From Rhizobiaceae bacterium (GTDB lineage: Bacteria > Pseudomonadota > Alphaproteobacteria > Rhizobiales > Rhizobiaceae): a stretch of 64,000 nucleotides of DNA. The stretch lies in the NCBI GenBank assembly GCA_017644005.1, contig JAEPMJ010000003.1, forward strand, positions 62,001 through 126,000. The letters are read 5' to 3'. The notes under the pieces are model-generated. The model saw nothing but the letters and a program-made list of their open reading frames with translations. It did no database searches and was not told the origin of the DNA. The position numbers and the translations under genes were made by a program. Below, in pieces: positions 8,673-17,552 of the stretch. Each line of letters opens with the position of its first letter. Position 1 is the first letter of the stretch.

Positions 8673-10748
8673 TCATTTCTCGATCGTGATGCGGATGTTG
8701 CGGTAGCCGTCCACCGCGACCTGATTGCCGGGGTGGATGACAATCGTCGTGCCGGGATCTTCAACCACTGCCGGACCGGCAAATGTCATGCCCGGTTCCA
8801 GCTTCGTGCCGTCGTAGATCTCGGCTTCGTGCACACCTTCCAACGCGTAATCGACCTCGCGTTTGCCCTTCAGCGCGATTGCTGCCGGATTGCCGGAGGG
8901 CTCCTCGCTTTTCATGGTCAGCTTGCCGACCTCGGCGGAGGCGACGAGGTGAATGCCGACAAGCTCCACGGGCGCGTCGAGGCGATAGGTGTATTCGCGC
9001 TCGTAGGTTTCGTGGAAACTCGCTTCGATGGCGTCGATACGTTCTGCCGTGACCGGCCCCTCTTCCAGCAGCACCTCCGTGGTGTGCTCCTGGTTCTGGT
9101 AGCGGAACTTGGCGAAGCGTAGGAATTTCACCTTGGCGCGGTCGATACCCTCGGCCGCATACTGGTCGCGGGCGCGATCCTCCGTTTCTGCGAAGAGCGC
9201 TTCGATCGCCCCAGCGGAATCGCCGGAAAGATCGGCCAGGTTGGTGACGAAATAGTCACGTCTGAGGTCCGACATCATCATGCCCCAGGCTGAGAACACC
9301 GACGCGCCGGCCGGGATGACGACCTTCTTGACACCGAGCTCCTGTGCGAGCGCCACGGCGTGCATGGCACCACCGCCGCCGAAGGCGACCAGAGTGAAAT
9401 CACGTGGGTCGTGGCCGCGGTTGAGCGACACCAGCTTCAGCGCGTTGACCATGTTGTTGTTCGCGATGCGCACGATGCCGCGCGCTGCCTCACTGGCGTC
9501 AACGCCGAGCTTTTTGCCAACCGCCTCGATTGCCTTGCCGGTAGCGTCCATATCGGCGTCGATCTCGCCGCCGCAGAAATAATCCTTGTTGATGCGGCCG
9601 AGCCAGAGATTGGCGTCGGTCGTGGTAGCATTGGTGCCACCTTTGCCATAGGCCGCCGGACCCGGCAGCGCTCCGGCCGATTGAGGGCCGACATGCAGCT
9701 TTCCGAAATCGTCGACCCAGGCGATCGAGCCGCCGCCATTGCCGATCTCGACCAGATCGACCACCGGCACCATGATCGGGTAACCGGCCGAGGTGCGGTC
9801 GCGCTCGATCCAGTAGTCGGTCATGATCTTGACCTGACCGTTTTCGATCAGCGAGCACTTGGCGGTCGTGCCGCCGATATCGAGCGCAAGCACGTTCGGT
9901 TCGCCGATCAGCTTGCCGAGTTCGGCTGCGCCCCAGAAACCCGATGCGGGTCCGGATTCAACCATCGTGATCGGGATGCGCGAGACCGCTTCCAGCGAAT
10001 CCACACCGCAGTTCGATTGCATGACATAGAGCGAGCCGTCGAAGCCGTCGCCTTTCACGCCGTCTTCCAGCCGTTTCAGATACCGCTGTGCGACCGGCTG
10101 GACATAGGCCGACAGCACTGCGGTGTTGGAGCGCTCATATTCGCGCCATTCGCGGGTAATCTGATGGGAGGATACGACAGAGACGCCGGGCCACAGCTTT
10201 TCGACCTCGGCCATCGTTGCCTGCTCATGGGCGGGATTGGCGTAGGAATGCAGGAAGCAGATTGCGACGGCCTCGACGCCATCCGCCTTGAAGTCCTCGA
10301 CAATTCCGCCCAGCGGCGACAGGTCGAGCGCGGCGATCTCGTCGCCGCGATACGTCATGCGGCCGGGCAGTTCGCGGCGCAGATAACGCGGCACGAACGG
10401 TTCAGGCTTCTTGTAGTGCAGGTTGAAAAAGTCCGGCCGGTTGCCGCGCGCGATCTCCAGCGTGTCGCGAAAACCTTCGGTTGTAATCAAGCCAACCTTC
10501 ACGCCCTTGCGCTCCGTCAGAGCGTTGATGACCACAGTGGTGCCATGTGCCAGAAAGTCGATGGATTTCGGATCGACCTCGCCCTTGGCAAGCACGTTCA
10601 GCACGCCCTGTTCGAAGTTGGGCGGCGTGGTGTCGGATTTGGCGGTGATGATGCGCGACTGGCCGGTATCCTGGTCCGTTTCGAAGCACACAAGGTCGGT
10701 GAATGTGCCTCCGACATCGGTCGCAACGCGGATTGTCTTGTTCGCCAT
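8673..10748 (-). CDS. Hydantoinase A/oxoprolinase family protein (HyuA)
   Basis: This 691-residue HyuA subunit is built on the acetate/sugar-kinase/Hsp70-like ATPase fold. The N-terminal phosphate-binding loop reads VATDVGGTFTDLV. A second glycine-rich loop (ALDIGGTTAKCSL) and the FGGGGAMHAVALAQELG segment complete the ATP site. A C-terminal beta-rich domain ends the protein. HyuA activates the cyclic amide by ATP-dependent phosphorylation and HyuB completes hydrolysis or carboxylation. It lies between a GAF-domain gene three bases upstream and HyuB 11 bases downstream. It is the only HyuA in the operon although there are two HyuB genes. Confidence 0.94.
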   Translation of the reverse strand: MANKTIRVATDVGGTFTDLVCFETDQDTGQSRIITAKSDTTPPNFEQGVLNVLAKGEVDPKSIDFLAHGTTVVINALTERKGVKVGLITTEGFRDTLEIARGNRPDFFNLHYKKPEPFVPRYLRRELPGRMTYRGDEIAALDLSPLGGIVEDFKADGVEAVAICFLHSYANPAHEQATMAEVEKLWPGVSVVSSHQITREWREYERSNTAVLSAYVQPVAQRYLKRLEDGVKGDGFDGSLYVMQSNCGVDSLEAVSRIPITMVESGPASGFWGAAELGKLIGEPNVLALDIGGTTAKCSLIENGQVKIMTDYWIERDRTSAGYPIMVPVVDLVEIGNGGGSIAWVDDFGKLHVGPQSAGALPGPAAYGKGGTNATTTDANLWLGRINKDYFCGGEIDADMDATGKAIEAVGKKLGVDASEAARGIVRIANNNMVNALKLVSLNRGHDPRDFTLVAFGGGGAMHAVALAQELGVKKVVIPAGASVFSAWGMMMSDLRRDYFVTNLADLSGDSAGAIEALFAETEDRARDQYAAEGIDRAKVKFLRFAKFRYQNQEHTTEVLLEEGPVTAERIDAIEASFHETYEREYTYRLDAPVELVGIHLVASAEVGKLTMKSEEPSGNPAAIALKGKREVDYALEGVHEAEIYDGTKLEPGMTFAGPAVVEDPGTTIVIHPGNQVAVDGYRNIRITIEK

Positions 10749-10751
10749 TGT

Positions 10752-11249
10752 TCAGGCTCCCTTGGCGGAAATCAGTCGATCGAGGAGAAAGGCGGCCGCT
10801 CCGGGGAGCTTCAGCCTGTTGGAGGCTTCGACGCGTTCAGGCGTATAAAAGCCTCCTTCGTGGAGGCAGTTGATGGTGCCGATCACGGAACCGTCGACCA
10901 CGACGGGAACGTTGATGGCGGATTCGCAACCCAGCGAACGGATCAGTTCGAAGTCGTCGAAGACCTGAGAGATTTCGTCGATGTTGTTCGCGACAAAGGT
11001 CTCGTGGCGGTCGAGCACGATTGCGGTCCAGTGCGTCTCGTTGACGGGTTTCGTTCCCAAAACCGGATAGGCATCCGGCATGTTGGAATAGATGCGCCGC
11101 GCCTCGCCCGTGGCTGCGTCGAACGTCATCAGGGTGAACAGGCGCACGCCGACAAGCGCATCGGTCAACGCGTTGAGCGCACCGAACGCTGTTGTTGGCT
11201 GGCTGCCTGTTGCTTCGAGAGCAGCGCCGAAAGCGGCCTCCGCATTCAT
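10752..11249 (-). CDS. GAF-domain protein
   Basis: This 165-residue protein consists almost entirely of one GAF domain (FTLMTFDAATGEARRIYS near residue 40, then SAINVPVVVDGSVIGTINCL near residue 120). GAF domains bind small ligands such as cyclic nucleotides, haem or metabolites; a few stand-alone ones are free methionine-R-sulfoxide reductases. There is no output domain. Its start codon overlaps the stop of the ABC ATPase (ATGA) and it ends three bases before HyuA, so it is translationally embedded between transport and catabolism. It could sense the substrate or modulate HyuA; the function is not recognisable. Confidence 0.8.
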   Translation of the reverse strand: MNAEAAFGAALEATGSQPTTAFGALNALTDALVGVRLFTLMTFDAATGEARRIYSNMPDAYPVLGTKPVNETHWTAIVLDRHETFVANNIDEISQVFDDFELIRSLGCESAINVPVVVDGSVIGTINCLHEGGFYTPERVEASNRLKLPGAAAFLLDRLISAKGA

Positions 11250-12055
11250 GTATTTTCCTCCGTGGACAGGGATGCGCGGAGCGCTAGCTCTTCACGCGTG
11301 ATGACCGGCACGGCACCAATGAGGCCGCGCGTGTAAGGGTGTTCGGGCTTTTCAAAGAGCCTGCGTGTCGGGCCGGTCTCGACGATGCGACCCTTCTCGA
11401 AGACGGCGACGCGATCGGCGATGTTGCGCACCACCGCCAGATCGTGGGTGATGAAGATGTATGTGAGTTTGCGCTTCGGCCGCAGTTCGCTGAGAAGCTT
11501 CAGCACCCGAGCCTGCACCAGCACGTCGAGCGCGGACGTCGGTTCGTCGAGCACAACCAGCTCCGACTGACAGGCAAGAGCGCGCGCGATCGCGACACGC
11601 TGGCGCTGGCCGCCAGAAAGTGCGGCGGGCGCGCGGCTGGCGAATTCAGGCGGCAGATCAACCTCTTCCAGAAGCGCGCGCACCATGTCCTTGCGTTCTG
11701 CGCGTTCGCCAATGCCATGAACATCGAGCGCCAGCCTGAGCGATGCGCCGATGCTGCGCTTGGGATTAAGCGATGAAAGCGGGTTCTGCTGTACCAGCTG
11801 GATTTGCCTGCGGTTCAGTTTTGTCCGCCGGGCCGGCAGCGGCTCGCCGTCGAACATCACTTCTCCGGAACTCGGCGGATAGATGCCGAGCACAATATTG
11901 GCGAGCGTGCTTTTGCCGGATCCGGATTCGCCGACGATTGCCAAGCACGAACCGCGCTCGACATCGAGCGACACGTTGTCCAGGGCCTTTACGGCATGGC
12001 CGCCCGCGTCGAAGGTCTTGGACACTTTGCGGATTGAGATCAGGGCATCGTTCAT
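11246..12055 (-). CDS. Peptide-type ABC transporter ATP-binding protein (DppF/OppF-like)
   Basis: This 269-residue ABC ATPase has Walker [10 protein letters not shown] (about 42-50), signature LSGGQRQRVAIARAL, and Walker B LVVLDEPTSALD. The C-terminal HPYTRGLI segment is typical of the oligopeptide/dipeptide/nickel subfamily. It overlaps the OppD-like gene upstream and the GAF gene downstream by four bases each, so the cluster is translationally coupled. It energises uptake by the adjacent permease pair; the solute is inferred to be the substrate of the HyuA/HyuB enzymes. Confidence 0.92.
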   Translation of the reverse strand: MNDALISIRKVSKTFDAGGHAVKALDNVSLDVERGSCLAIVGESGSGKSTLANIVLGIYPPSSGEVMFDGEPLPARRTKLNRRQIQLVQQNPLSSLNPKRSIGASLRLALDVHGIGERAERKDMVRALLEEVDLPPEFASRAPAALSGGQRQRVAIARALACQSELVVLDEPTSALDVLVQARVLKLLSELRPKRKLTYIFITHDLAVVRNIADRVAVFEKGRIVETGPTRRLFEKPEHPYTRGLIGAVPVITREELALRASLSTEENT

Positions 12056-12933
12056 GGCCGCCCCTCCCCTGCGAGGTGATCGACGAGCGGTGCCGAGAAC
12101 GCGCTGGCGTCGTCGTCGATGTCCGGTACTCCCCCGCCGGTCAGGCGCGGTACCGCCGTCATCAGCGCGCGGGTGTAGGGGTGGCGTGGATCGTCGAAGA
12201 GCGCGGTCGTCGGTCCGTGCTCGACGATGCGGCCCTTGTAGATCACGTAAACCCGGTCGGCGAATTCGCGCACGACGCCGAGATTGTGGGAGATGAAAAG
12301 GACCGCGGTGTTATGCTGTTCCACAAGCCTGCGCATCAGGTCGAGTGTCTGCGCCTGCACCGTGACATCGAGCGCGGTGCCAGGCTCGTCTGCCAGAAGC
12401 AGGTCGGGCTCATTCGCCAAAGCCATCGCGATCATGACACGCTGGTTCATGCCGCCAGACAGCTGGAACGGGTAGGAGTTGAGCACGCGCTCGGCATCGA
12501 CGATGGAGACCTCGCGCAGGATCTCGGCGGCGCGGTTCATCGCCTCCTGATAAGAGAAGCCCGGCACCTCCCGCTTCAGCACCTCGTGAAACTGCGTGCC
12601 GATCCGGTAGACCGGGTTCAGCGACGACGTCGGGTCCTGGAAGATCATCGAGATGCGCGTTCCGCGCAGTTGCTGGCGTTCGGCGCGCGACATCTGCGCC
12701 AGATTGCGGCCGTCGAATTCGACAGTGCCGCCAATGCGGGCCGAACGAAGCGACTGCAGCATGCCGAGCACGATGCGTGCGGTGACCGACTTGCCGGAGC
12801 CGGACTCGCCCACCAGCGCCACACGCTCGCCCGGCTGGATGTTCAGCGATATGCCGTGCAGTACTTCGGTGAGACCCGTCCAGCCCTTGAAGCCGAGCGT
12901 GAGGTCGCGGATATCGAGCAGCGGGCGGCTCAT
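12052..12933 (-). CDS. Peptide-type ABC transporter ATP-binding protein (DppD/OppD-like)
   Basis: This 293-residue ABC ATPase has Walker [10 protein letters not shown], signature [15 protein letters not shown] and Walker [13 protein letters not shown], and the subfamily C-terminal HPYTRALM motif followed by a short tail. The frame is open for 33 more codons, but the ATG at 12933 overlaps the permease stop in an ATGA arrangement and the domain starts right after it ([11 protein letters not shown]). It forms a heterodimer with the OppF-like ATPase. Confidence 0.92.
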   Translation of the reverse strand: MSRPLLDIRDLTLGFKGWTGLTEVLHGISLNIQPGERVALVGESGSGKSVTARIVLGMLQSLRSARIGGTVEFDGRNLAQMSRAERQQLRGTRISMIFQDPTSSLNPVYRIGTQFHEVLKREVPGFSYQEAMNRAAEILREVSIVDAERVLNSYPFQLSGGMNQRVMIAMALANEPDLLLADEPGTALDVTVQAQTLDLMRRLVEQHNTAVLFISHNLGVVREFADRVYVIYKGRIVEHGPTTALFDDPRHPYTRALMTAVPRLTGGGVPDIDDDASAFSAPLVDHLAGEGRP

Positions 12934-13763
12934 TGATCCGCCCCCAGAATGTCGCGCAAGGCGTCGCCGATCAGGTTGAAGCCGAACACCGCGACCAGGA
13001 TGGCGAGACCGGGGAACACCGTCAGCCACCAACTGTCCGGCAGATATTTTGCGCCGTCGGCGACCATCGATCCGAGATCGGGCGTCGGCGGCTGCACGCC
13101 AAGGCCCAGGAATGACAGTGAGGACGCGATCAGGATCACGAAACCGAGGTCGAGCGTCATTTTGGTCACGACGGCCGGCACGCAGTTGGGCAGGATTTCG
13201 CGGAAGATGACGTGCAGCGGAGAGGCACCGATCACCTCGGCAGCGAGCACGTAGCCTTCCTCACGCTCGGAGCGGGTGATGTTGTAGACAAGGCGCGTGT
13301 ACCAGGGCCACCACATCACCGTGACGGCCAGCATGCCGTTGGCGAGCGTCGGCTCCAACACGCCCATGATCGACATTGCGAGCACCAGCGGCGGGATCGA
13401 CAGGAAGATATCGGTGATGCGCATGAGGACGTATTCGGTCCAGCCGCCGAAATAGCCGGCGACCAGCCCGACCGTGACGCCGACAGGCACCGCGATTGCA
13501 AGGACGACGACGCCGAGAATGAGCGAGATGCGGTAGGCATAGAGAATGCGCGAGAAGATATCGCGGCCGACCAGGTCGGTGCCCATGAGGTAGGGCCATT
13601 CCGGTGCCTTGTTGAAATTGGCGAAGTCGACCACCGCACCGCGATGCTCTGGAAACGGCGCGATGAAATCTGCGAACAGCGCCGACAGTACGACGGTGGC
13701 GACCAGCACAACGCCCAGCAGAGACAGCGGGTTGGCGACCAGGATGGAGATCGTGCGTTTCAT
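12930..13763 (-). CDS. Peptide-type ABC transporter permease (DppC-like)
   Basis: This 277-residue inner-membrane permease has an N-terminal membrane helix (PLSLLGVVLVATVVLSALFA), a periplasmic loop, and a BPD_transp_1 domain. The EAA-type loop that contacts the ATPases reads VIGASPLHVIFREILPN. About six membrane segments can be seen. It overlaps both the DppB-like gene (13760) and the ATPase gene (12933) by four bases. Partner of the DppB-like permease. Confidence 0.91.
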   Translation of the reverse strand: MKRTISILVANPLSLLGVVLVATVVLSALFADFIAPFPEHRGAVVDFANFNKAPEWPYLMGTDLVGRDIFSRILYAYRISLILGVVVLAIAVPVGVTVGLVAGYFGGWTEYVLMRITDIFLSIPPLVLAMSIMGVLEPTLANGMLAVTVMWWPWYTRLVYNITRSEREEGYVLAAEVIGASPLHVIFREILPNCVPAVVTKMTLDLGFVILIASSLSFLGLGVQPPTPDLGSMVADGAKYLPDSWWLTVFPGLAILVAVFGFNLIGDALRDILGADQ

Positions 13764-14785
13764 GACGACCTCTGCGACAGCCGGATGCGTGGATTGATGA
13801 AGGCGATCAGCAGATCGACGATGATGTTCACGATCAGGAAGGTCGCCGAAATGATGAGTACCGTGCCGACGATGGCGTTCAGATCCTTGCGCAGAATTAC
13901 CGCAACGCCGTAACGCGACAGCCCCGGCCAGGCGAAAATCGCTTCCACCAGAAAGGCGTTGCCCAGCATCGCCGCGAAGTCGAGGCCGATGATTGTCAGC
14001 GAAGGAATGAGCGACGGCTTGAAGGCGTAACGATTGGCAATGCGCCGGGCGGGAAAACCGTACGACCGTGCCATCTCGATATAGGGCCGGTCATAGGTCT
14101 CGACCATGTTGGCGCGCGTCAGCCGTGTGGCCTGTCCAATGCCCGAAAGCGCCAGCGCGAAGGCCGGAAGCACGATGTGCCAGGCAGCATTTCCGAATGC
14201 ACGAAAATTGCCGGCGATCAGGGTGTCGACCAGAAGAAAGCCGGTGACGGCCTCAATCGAGTAGCTGTCAGATATGCGCCCAGCCACCGGGAAGAGCGGC
14301 AGGTAGAAGGCGAAGATCAGCATCAGGATCACCGCCCATACGAAACTCGGGGCGGAGACGCCGAGAAGCGAGACGATGCGGACTATATTGTCTGCGATGC
14401 CGCCGCGGTAACGCGCCGACAGAATGCCCAGCGGCAGACCGATCGCTACCATCATGAAGCCGGCGACCAAAACCAGCTCGAGTGTCGCCGGCAGGAACTG
14501 CGCGATGTCGGTGGTCACCGGGCGGTTCGTGTAAAGGGATACACCAAGGTCGCCACGCAGGAGATCGCCCAGAAAGTAGCCGTACTGGATCCACACCGGA
14601 TCATCGAGGTGCAGGGCCGCCCGCAGCGCAGCAACCTGTTCAGTCGTCGCGTTGGGGCCCAGCGCGATGCGCGCGGGGTCGCCGGGGATGATCCGGGCGA
14701 TGGCGAAGATCAGCATGGAGACCCCGAAAAGCACGAGCAACGAGGTTCCCAGCCGCTTCGAAAGCAGGCGGGCAATCGGCATCAT
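13760..14785 (-). CDS. Peptide-type ABC transporter permease (DppB-like)
   Basis: This 341-residue permease has an N-terminal helix (LGTSLLVLFGVSMLIFAIAR), the IPGDPARIALGPNAT motif typical of DppB/OppB, and a C-terminal BPD_transp_1 domain with loop EMARSYGFPARRIANRYAFK. The ATG at 14785 (followed by a second ATG) is chosen over an open upstream extension because GGAA lies eight bases before it and the transmembrane region starts there. It is separated from the binding-protein gene by 63 bases, a common place for differential expression of the binding protein. Confidence 0.9.
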   Translation of the reverse strand: MMPIARLLSKRLGTSLLVLFGVSMLIFAIARIIPGDPARIALGPNATTEQVAALRAALHLDDPVWIQYGYFLGDLLRGDLGVSLYTNRPVTTDIAQFLPATLELVLVAGFMMVAIGLPLGILSARYRGGIADNIVRIVSLLGVSAPSFVWAVILMLIFAFYLPLFPVAGRISDSYSIEAVTGFLLVDTLIAGNFRAFGNAAWHIVLPAFALALSGIGQATRLTRANMVETYDRPYIEMARSYGFPARRIANRYAFKPSLIPSLTIIGLDFAAMLGNAFLVEAIFAWPGLSRYGVAVILRKDLNAIVGTVLIISATFLIVNIIVDLLIAFINPRIRLSQRSS

Positions 14786-14848
14786 CGTTCTGGTTCCAAT
14801 TGGCGCAGCCGGGCGTTGCTTGGTCCGCCCGGCTGCCGCCGGCACCTG

Positions 14849-16441
14849 TTAGTCGGCGACTTCCATCAGACGGAAGGTGAAGCCCATTCCGTCCAGCCCG
14901 AAGGCCTTTTCAGGATCGCTGAGCGCCGGCGCTTTCACACGCGTGCTGGCTGCGAACACCGATTGCCGGTCGTAGCCGTAGATCGATGGCGCTATCTCCA
15001 TCAGGCGATCGTTCAGCTGCGAATAGGCAGCTTCGCGAGCGGCATCGTCCGCGCCAGTGCGGCCTGCGTCGAGCAGTTCATCCACCTTTGCGTCACTCAG
15101 ATATTCCGGTGACTGCCAGGTGCCCGCTGCCGTTGAGTGATACATGCCGTAAAGCAGCGTATCGGGATCGCCGGTCACGGCGTTGACGAAGAGTTGCGAG
15201 ATATGCGGCGTGTTTTCTGGCTTGGACACCTGCTCCGCGAACAAGGCCCAGGGCAACTTCTTGATCTCGGATTTGATGCCAAGCTCGGCGAAGTTCGCCT
15301 GCATCAGCAGGGCGAAGCGCTCCTCGACCGGAACCTCGGCGATCCAGGACAATTCGAGATTGATGTCCTCGGGCTTGTATTTGCAGTTGGCCAGATGTGC
15401 TTTTGCCGCTTCCATGTCGCGCGACAGACCGTTGCCGGCAGGGTTGGCGCCGAACATGCCGACCGGTATGGCTCCGGTTGCCGCCGACCCCTGCGAAACC
15501 TCGTCGGTGACGGCGATCATCTTGATCGCGGCATCGTAGTCGAATGCATTGGCCAGCGCGAGGCGGCACTCCGCATCGTCAAGCGGCGCCTTGGTCGTGT
15601 TCATCTTCACGTAAAACGCACCGGTTCCGCTCTCGGTCAGAAGCTGCGCGCCGTCATTGGCGAGCGCCTTGATGACTTCCGGCGGCAGCCACTGGGAGGC
15701 GATGTCATGCTCGCCCTGGCTGATCAGCGTGCGCACGGTCGCGGCTTCAAGGCCGTAACGCAGACGTACCTGGTCAGGAGCGGCTTCGGCCACATCGAGG
15801 AAGTAGCCGCCGTTCTTTTCCATGACGGTTTCTTCCTGCGGATTATGCGAGACAACCTTGTAGGCGCCGGTGCCGGCCGTGTTGGACGAAAGCCAGGCTT
15901 CGCCCCAGTCTTTCATGCCGCCCTCGCCTTCGCCGAGATTGGACATGACGGCCTGCTTGTCGACGATCGGCAGACGAACCAATGAGGCCACGAATGGTGC
16001 GTAGGGAGTGGCCAGCGTGAATTTGACCGTGTGTGAGTCAACTGCTTCCGCGCTTTCCACGTTGGCGAACAGATAGGACAGGCCCTTGCCCATCGCCTTC
16101 ATGCGCTCCAGCGAAAACACGACGTCTTCCGCAGTCATCGGATTACCGCTGACGAAGTTCACGTCGCTGCGCAGCTTGAAGGTATATTCGGTTCCCGAAC
16201 CTTCCCAGCTTTCGGCCAGGTGCGGCTCGTGGCCGGGGCCGCCCTGACGCGGCAAGACCAGTGTATCGTAGAGATTGAACATCAAGATGGAGTCGGCGTA
16301 GTCCGACGCCTTGGACGGGTCGATCTCGCCGACCGCCACTTCGTCGAGGCGCAGCGTGCCGCCTGCATTTGCCACGGCCGGTGCGGCAAGAACGCTGGAT
16401 GCCAGCGCCATCGCGGTAATTGGCTTGAGAATAGATTTCAT
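14849..16441 (-). CDS. Periplasmic solute-binding protein, family 5 (peptide/opine type)
   Basis: This 530-residue SBP_bac_5 protein has a signal peptide (KPITAMALASSVLAAPAVANA then GG). The family core includes ESWEGSGTEYTFKLRSDVNF, MTAEDVVFSLERMK, and a long C-terminal lobe. It should capture the substrate in the periplasm for the DppBCDF-like transporter encoded downstream. The ATG at 16441 has GGGAG eight bases upstream; the frame extends 24 bases further without a better site. It follows the XRE-cupin regulator by 28 bases, so the regulator is the first gene of the transcription unit. Confidence 0.92.
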   Translation of the reverse strand: MKSILKPITAMALASSVLAAPAVANAGGTLRLDEVAVGEIDPSKASDYADSILMFNLYDTLVLPRQGGPGHEPHLAESWEGSGTEYTFKLRSDVNFVSGNPMTAEDVVFSLERMKAMGKGLSYLFANVESAEAVDSHTVKFTLATPYAPFVASLVRLPIVDKQAVMSNLGEGEGGMKDWGEAWLSSNTAGTGAYKVVSHNPQEETVMEKNGGYFLDVAEAAPDQVRLRYGLEAATVRTLISQGEHDIASQWLPPEVIKALANDGAQLLTESGTGAFYVKMNTTKAPLDDAECRLALANAFDYDAAIKMIAVTDEVSQGSAATGAIPVGMFGANPAGNGLSRDMEAAKAHLANCKYKPEDINLELSWIAEVPVEERFALLMQANFAELGIKSEIKKLPWALFAEQVSKPENTPHISQLFVNAVTGDPDTLLYGMYHSTAAGTWQSPEYLSDAKVDELLDAGRTGADDAAREAAYSQLNDRLMEIAPSIYGYDRQSVFAASTRVKAPALSDPEKAFGLDGMGFTFRLMEVAD

Positions 16442-16469
16442 GTCGGTTGCTCCCATTACTGCCACAGTT

Positions 16470-17150
16470 TCAAGCAGTTACGTTCTCAGTTTCGCTATCA
16501 TCGTTCCCGGGTTCTTGTCGGACTTTGTGCCGCGCCCGGTTGCCCAGCCGGTTGTCGTCGGCCAGGTCGTCTCCAAAGACGTCCATGGTGCACACGTGGA
16601 GAATGGTCACCGGTTCGGTGGTGTGATTCCATGAGGAATGACGCCGAGTGGAATCGAAATGGATGCTGTCGCCGGCAGAAAGAACGGTGACCTCGTCCTC
16701 CACTTCGACCGTGATCGAGCCCTTGAGGATGAAGAACATCTCTTCTCCCTCATGGCGGATCGGTTCGGAGCGCATGCCCGGCGGCTCGTGAACGATCACA
16801 CTGTTCAGAACGTTGCCCGGGAAGCGCGCCGAAAGTCGCTCGTAGTGAAGCCCCTTGGCATGAACCGCGTAGACGGGGCGCTGGTCATGCCTGGTGTACG
16901 GCTGGCCGCCGTCTGGCTGTGAGAGGAAGCTGGTGATCGGGGTTTGCAGCACCCGTGATATCGACGCCAGTGAGGATAGGGACGGAACCGTGAGGTCGCG
17001 CTCGACCTGCGAGATGAACCCGACAGATAGGCCAGCCCCTTCAGCAACATCCTTCAACGTCAAGCCGAGTTTGCGACGCCGGTCGCGCAAACGCGTGCCC
17101 AGCGGCTCCCCGCCTTGTTGCGTCGACTGGACTGCGTTCTCACCCTCCAC
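16470..17150 (-). CDS. XRE-family regulator with C-terminal cupin sensor
   Basis: This 226-residue regulator has an HTH_3 domain (about residues 20-72, LGLTLKDVAEGAGLSVGFIS) joined to a cupin_2 domain (about 120-195, EEMFFILKGSITVEVEDEVT then HSSWNHTTEPVTILHV). XRE-cupin proteins of this layout commonly control catabolism of amino acids, polyamines and related compounds, with the cupin as the ligand sensor. The start is a GTG with AGGAG six bases upstream. It is the promoter-proximal gene of the operon and a nested inverted repeat lies 11-83 bases upstream, so autoregulation is likely. The C-terminal tail (DSETENVTA) is acidic and probably disordered. Confidence 0.9.
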   Translation of the reverse strand: MEGENAVQSTQQGGEPLGTRLRDRRRKLGLTLKDVAEGAGLSVGFISQVERDLTVPSLSSLASISRVLQTPITSFLSQPDGGQPYTRHDQRPVYAVHAKGLHYERLSARFPGNVLNSVIVHEPPGMRSEPIRHEGEEMFFILKGSITVEVEDEVTVLSAGDSIHFDSTRRHSSWNHTTEPVTILHVCTMDVFGDDLADDNRLGNRARHKVRQEPGNDDSETENVTA

Positions 17151-17160
17151 AAGCGGCTCC

Positions 17161-17233
17161 TGTTTTTTAGTATTTGTAAACGTTCACGAATGGGAGAACG
17201 TTTGTCAAGCAGATTTTACATATACTAAAAACA
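17161..17233. promoter_or_regulatory. Nested inverted repeats upstream of the XRE-cupin gene, likely operator
   Basis: Two inverted repeats are nested. The inner pair is AAACGTTC (17178-17185) and GAACGTTT (17196-17203), a perfect 8-bp match with a 10-base spacer. The outer pair, TGTTTTTTAGTATTTGTAAA (17161-17180) and TTTACATATACTAAAAACA (17215-17233), matches with one mismatch and one single-base gap. A TTGACA -35-like hexamer for the minus strand occurs at 17203-17208, overlapping the inner right arm. The position directly before the XRE-cupin start fits an autoregulatory operator. No binding data exist; the assignment is inferred. Confidence 0.6.
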
Positions 17234-17552
17234 GAAATCCTTCACGCACAATAGATAATACTTTCAATGTGTTATGGGAATTATATGATGTACTATGGAA
17301 GCAACTGAACGAAAATATGAAATCGAGCGCATTGGATCGTTCAGTGATTTTGCCGCGCCTGAGCAGCGAGACATGAGTGCAAATTTCCAACGTTGCGACC
17401 GTGCCCGAGCTGCCTGGTCATGACGTACCTGGCAACGGCCGGAACGGCTGTTCGCGCTTTCGATCGCGTGCTTTATGTCCCGTCTCCATTCGCGGCTGGC
17501 CAATGGCCGGTTTTCGAATAAGGTACGACCGGCCCAGTCAGCGGAGCATGCC
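17234..17552. other. AT-rich gene-free gap upstream of the sulfatase
   Basis: No credible gene is seen. The first part (to about 17340) is conspicuously AT-rich compared with the surrounding DNA, with runs such as ATAGATAATACTTTCAATG and AATTATATGATGTACTATGG. It probably carries the promoter of the plus-strand sulfatase and part of the minus-strand operon promoter region. Short open frames here have no family resemblance or ribosome-binding site. Confidence 0.5.

Noticed and set aside
6070..8706. 878-codon open frame on the plus strand
   Set aside because: It is antisense to the racemase and HyuB genes, whose protein families are unmistakable; GC-rich codon bias keeps the opposite strand open. 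No family features in its translation.
9360..11336. 658-codon open frame on the plus strand
   Set aside because: Antisense to HyuA, the GAF gene and part of the ABC ATPase; no recognisable domain or ribosome-binding site.
17205..17390. 61-codon minus-strand frame in the AT-rich gap
   Set aside because: Overlaps the outer operator arm, has no ribosome-binding site, and its composition reflects AT-rich spacer DNA.
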